A stretch of 5,273 nt of DNA from Syntrophomonadaceae bacterium (GTDB taxonomy: Bacteria; Bacillota; Dethiobacteria; DTU022). Of the stretch, positions 4,807-5,273 are shown piece by piece (the first letter of the stretch is position 1; the number at the start of each line of letters is the position of its first letter). The DNA lies in the NCBI GenBank assembly GCA_003553305.1, contig PWEB01000136.1, positions 1 to 5,273 on the forward strand, in the 5' to 3' direction. The notes beneath the pieces are model-generated. The model was not told the origin of the DNA and did no database searches. It saw only the letters and a program-made list of their open reading frames with translations. The position numbers and the translations under genes are program-made.

Positions 4807-5273
4807 ATGGGTAAAACAATAGGAATTGACCTTGGGACTACCTTTTCAGCAATTGCGGTAGTCGAAGGTGGAAAATCTGATGTTATAACCAATGCAGAGG
4901 GTTCGAGAACCACTCCCTCGGTTGTAGCTTTTAAAGACTCCGGGGAAAGGTTGATCGGGCAGGTGGCCAGAAGACAGGCTGCCTTAAATCCGGAGAATAC
5001 CCTGTTTTCCGTCAAGCGTTTTATCGGGCGCCAGTTTAACGAGGTTGAAGCTGAACGCAAACTGGTTCCCTACAATGTCGTGGCTGGGCCAAACGATGCG
5101 GTGCGGTTTCAGGTCAATGACAAGCAATTCGCACCGGAAGAAATTTCGGCTATGGTTCTTAAAAAACTGGTCGAAGATGCTTCCGCTCATTTGGGCGAAC
5201 AGGTAACCGATGCTGTAATCACGGTGCCGGCTTACTTTAATGACGCCCAGCGCCAGGCAACCAAGGACGCCGG
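4807..5273 (+). CDS. dnaK: Molecular chaperone DnaK (Hsp70), 5' part
   Basis: The first 155 complete codons of an Hsp70 chaperone of about 600 aa; the gene runs off the right end with no frameshift seen. It is an ATP-driven cytoplasmic chaperone that works with DnaJ and GrpE. In the nucleotide-binding domain the phosphate-1 loop GIDLGTTFS is at 6-14, K70 in [12 protein letters not shown] matches the catalytic K70 of E. coli DnaK, and [15 protein letters not shown] is at 138-152. Position 13 is Phe and 15 is Ala where E. coli has Asn and Cys. The start ATG follows GAGGTGA with a 6-nt gap. A 155-bp leader separates it from the rubredoxin-like gene. The usual hrcA-grpE-dnaK-dnaJ context is missing upstream, so this may be a stand-alone or second dnaK copy. 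Confidence 0.95.
   Translation, partial: MGKTIGIDLGTTFSAIAVVEGGKSDVITNAEGSRTTPSVVAFKDSGERLIGQVARRQAALNPENTLFSVKRFIGRQFNEVEAERKLVPYNVVAGPNDAVRFQVNDKQFAPEEISAMVLKKLVEDASAHLGEQVTDAVITVPAYFNDAQRQATKDA

Noticed and set aside
1..5273. CRISPR array, insertion sequence, tRNA or rRNA gene
   Set aside because: I saw no regularly spaced direct repeats, transposase motifs with terminal repeats, or RNA-gene signatures on either strand.

Overview
This window looks like chromosomal DNA of an anaerobic, low-to-mid GC Gram-positive bacterium, most likely a clostridial or Peptococcaceae-type Firmicute. The reasons are strong purine-rich AGGAGG-type ribosome binding sites, several TTG starts, a consensus sigma-A promoter, a two-gene minimal SUF-like (SMS-type) iron-sulfur system and a rubredoxin-type protein. 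The taxonomic placement is inference from gene content; no 16S or phylogenetic marker was analysed.

Left half, minus strand (about 3261 down to 85): four tightly packed genes that read as one operon. In transcription order they are (1) a SufC-like ABC ATPase (SmsC) and (2) a short SufB/SufD-family scaffold (SmsB), overlapping by 20 bp; (3) a cytidylate-kinase-like P-loop protein carrying an extra C-terminal domain that resembles a PD-(D/E)XK nuclease fold; and (4) hypoxanthine phosphoribosyltransferase (hpt), overlapping gene 3 by 4 bp. Both downstream genes start with TTG. A bulged hairpin follows hpt and may end the operon. The first two genes form an Fe-S assembly ATPase and scaffold. No cysteine desulfurase, SufU, or second SufB/D paralogue is present. 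The last two concern nucleotides: purine salvage and an uncharacterised NMP-kinase-like/nuclease-like fusion.

Centre, plus strand (3262-4266): after a divergent intergenic region comes a type II toxin-antitoxin module, a Phd/YefM-type antitoxin overlapping a PIN-domain (VapC) toxin by 8 bp. It has a consensus TTGACA-17 nt-TATAAT promoter. A perfect 10-bp inverted repeat directly abuts the -10 box, as expected of an autoregulatory operator.

Right, plus strand (4267-5273): 22 bp after vapC lies a small protein with an N-terminal rubredoxin-like zinc/iron knuckle pair and a helical tail. A 155-bp AT-rich leader with an interrupted inverted repeat follows, and then the 5' part of a dnaK gene that runs off the window. 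This dnaK is not preceded by grpE or hrcA, and no CIRCE element is visible. The rubredoxin-like protein, Fe-S scaffold and chaperone all fit redox and protein maintenance in an anaerobe, but the two halves are divergently oriented and need not be functionally linked.
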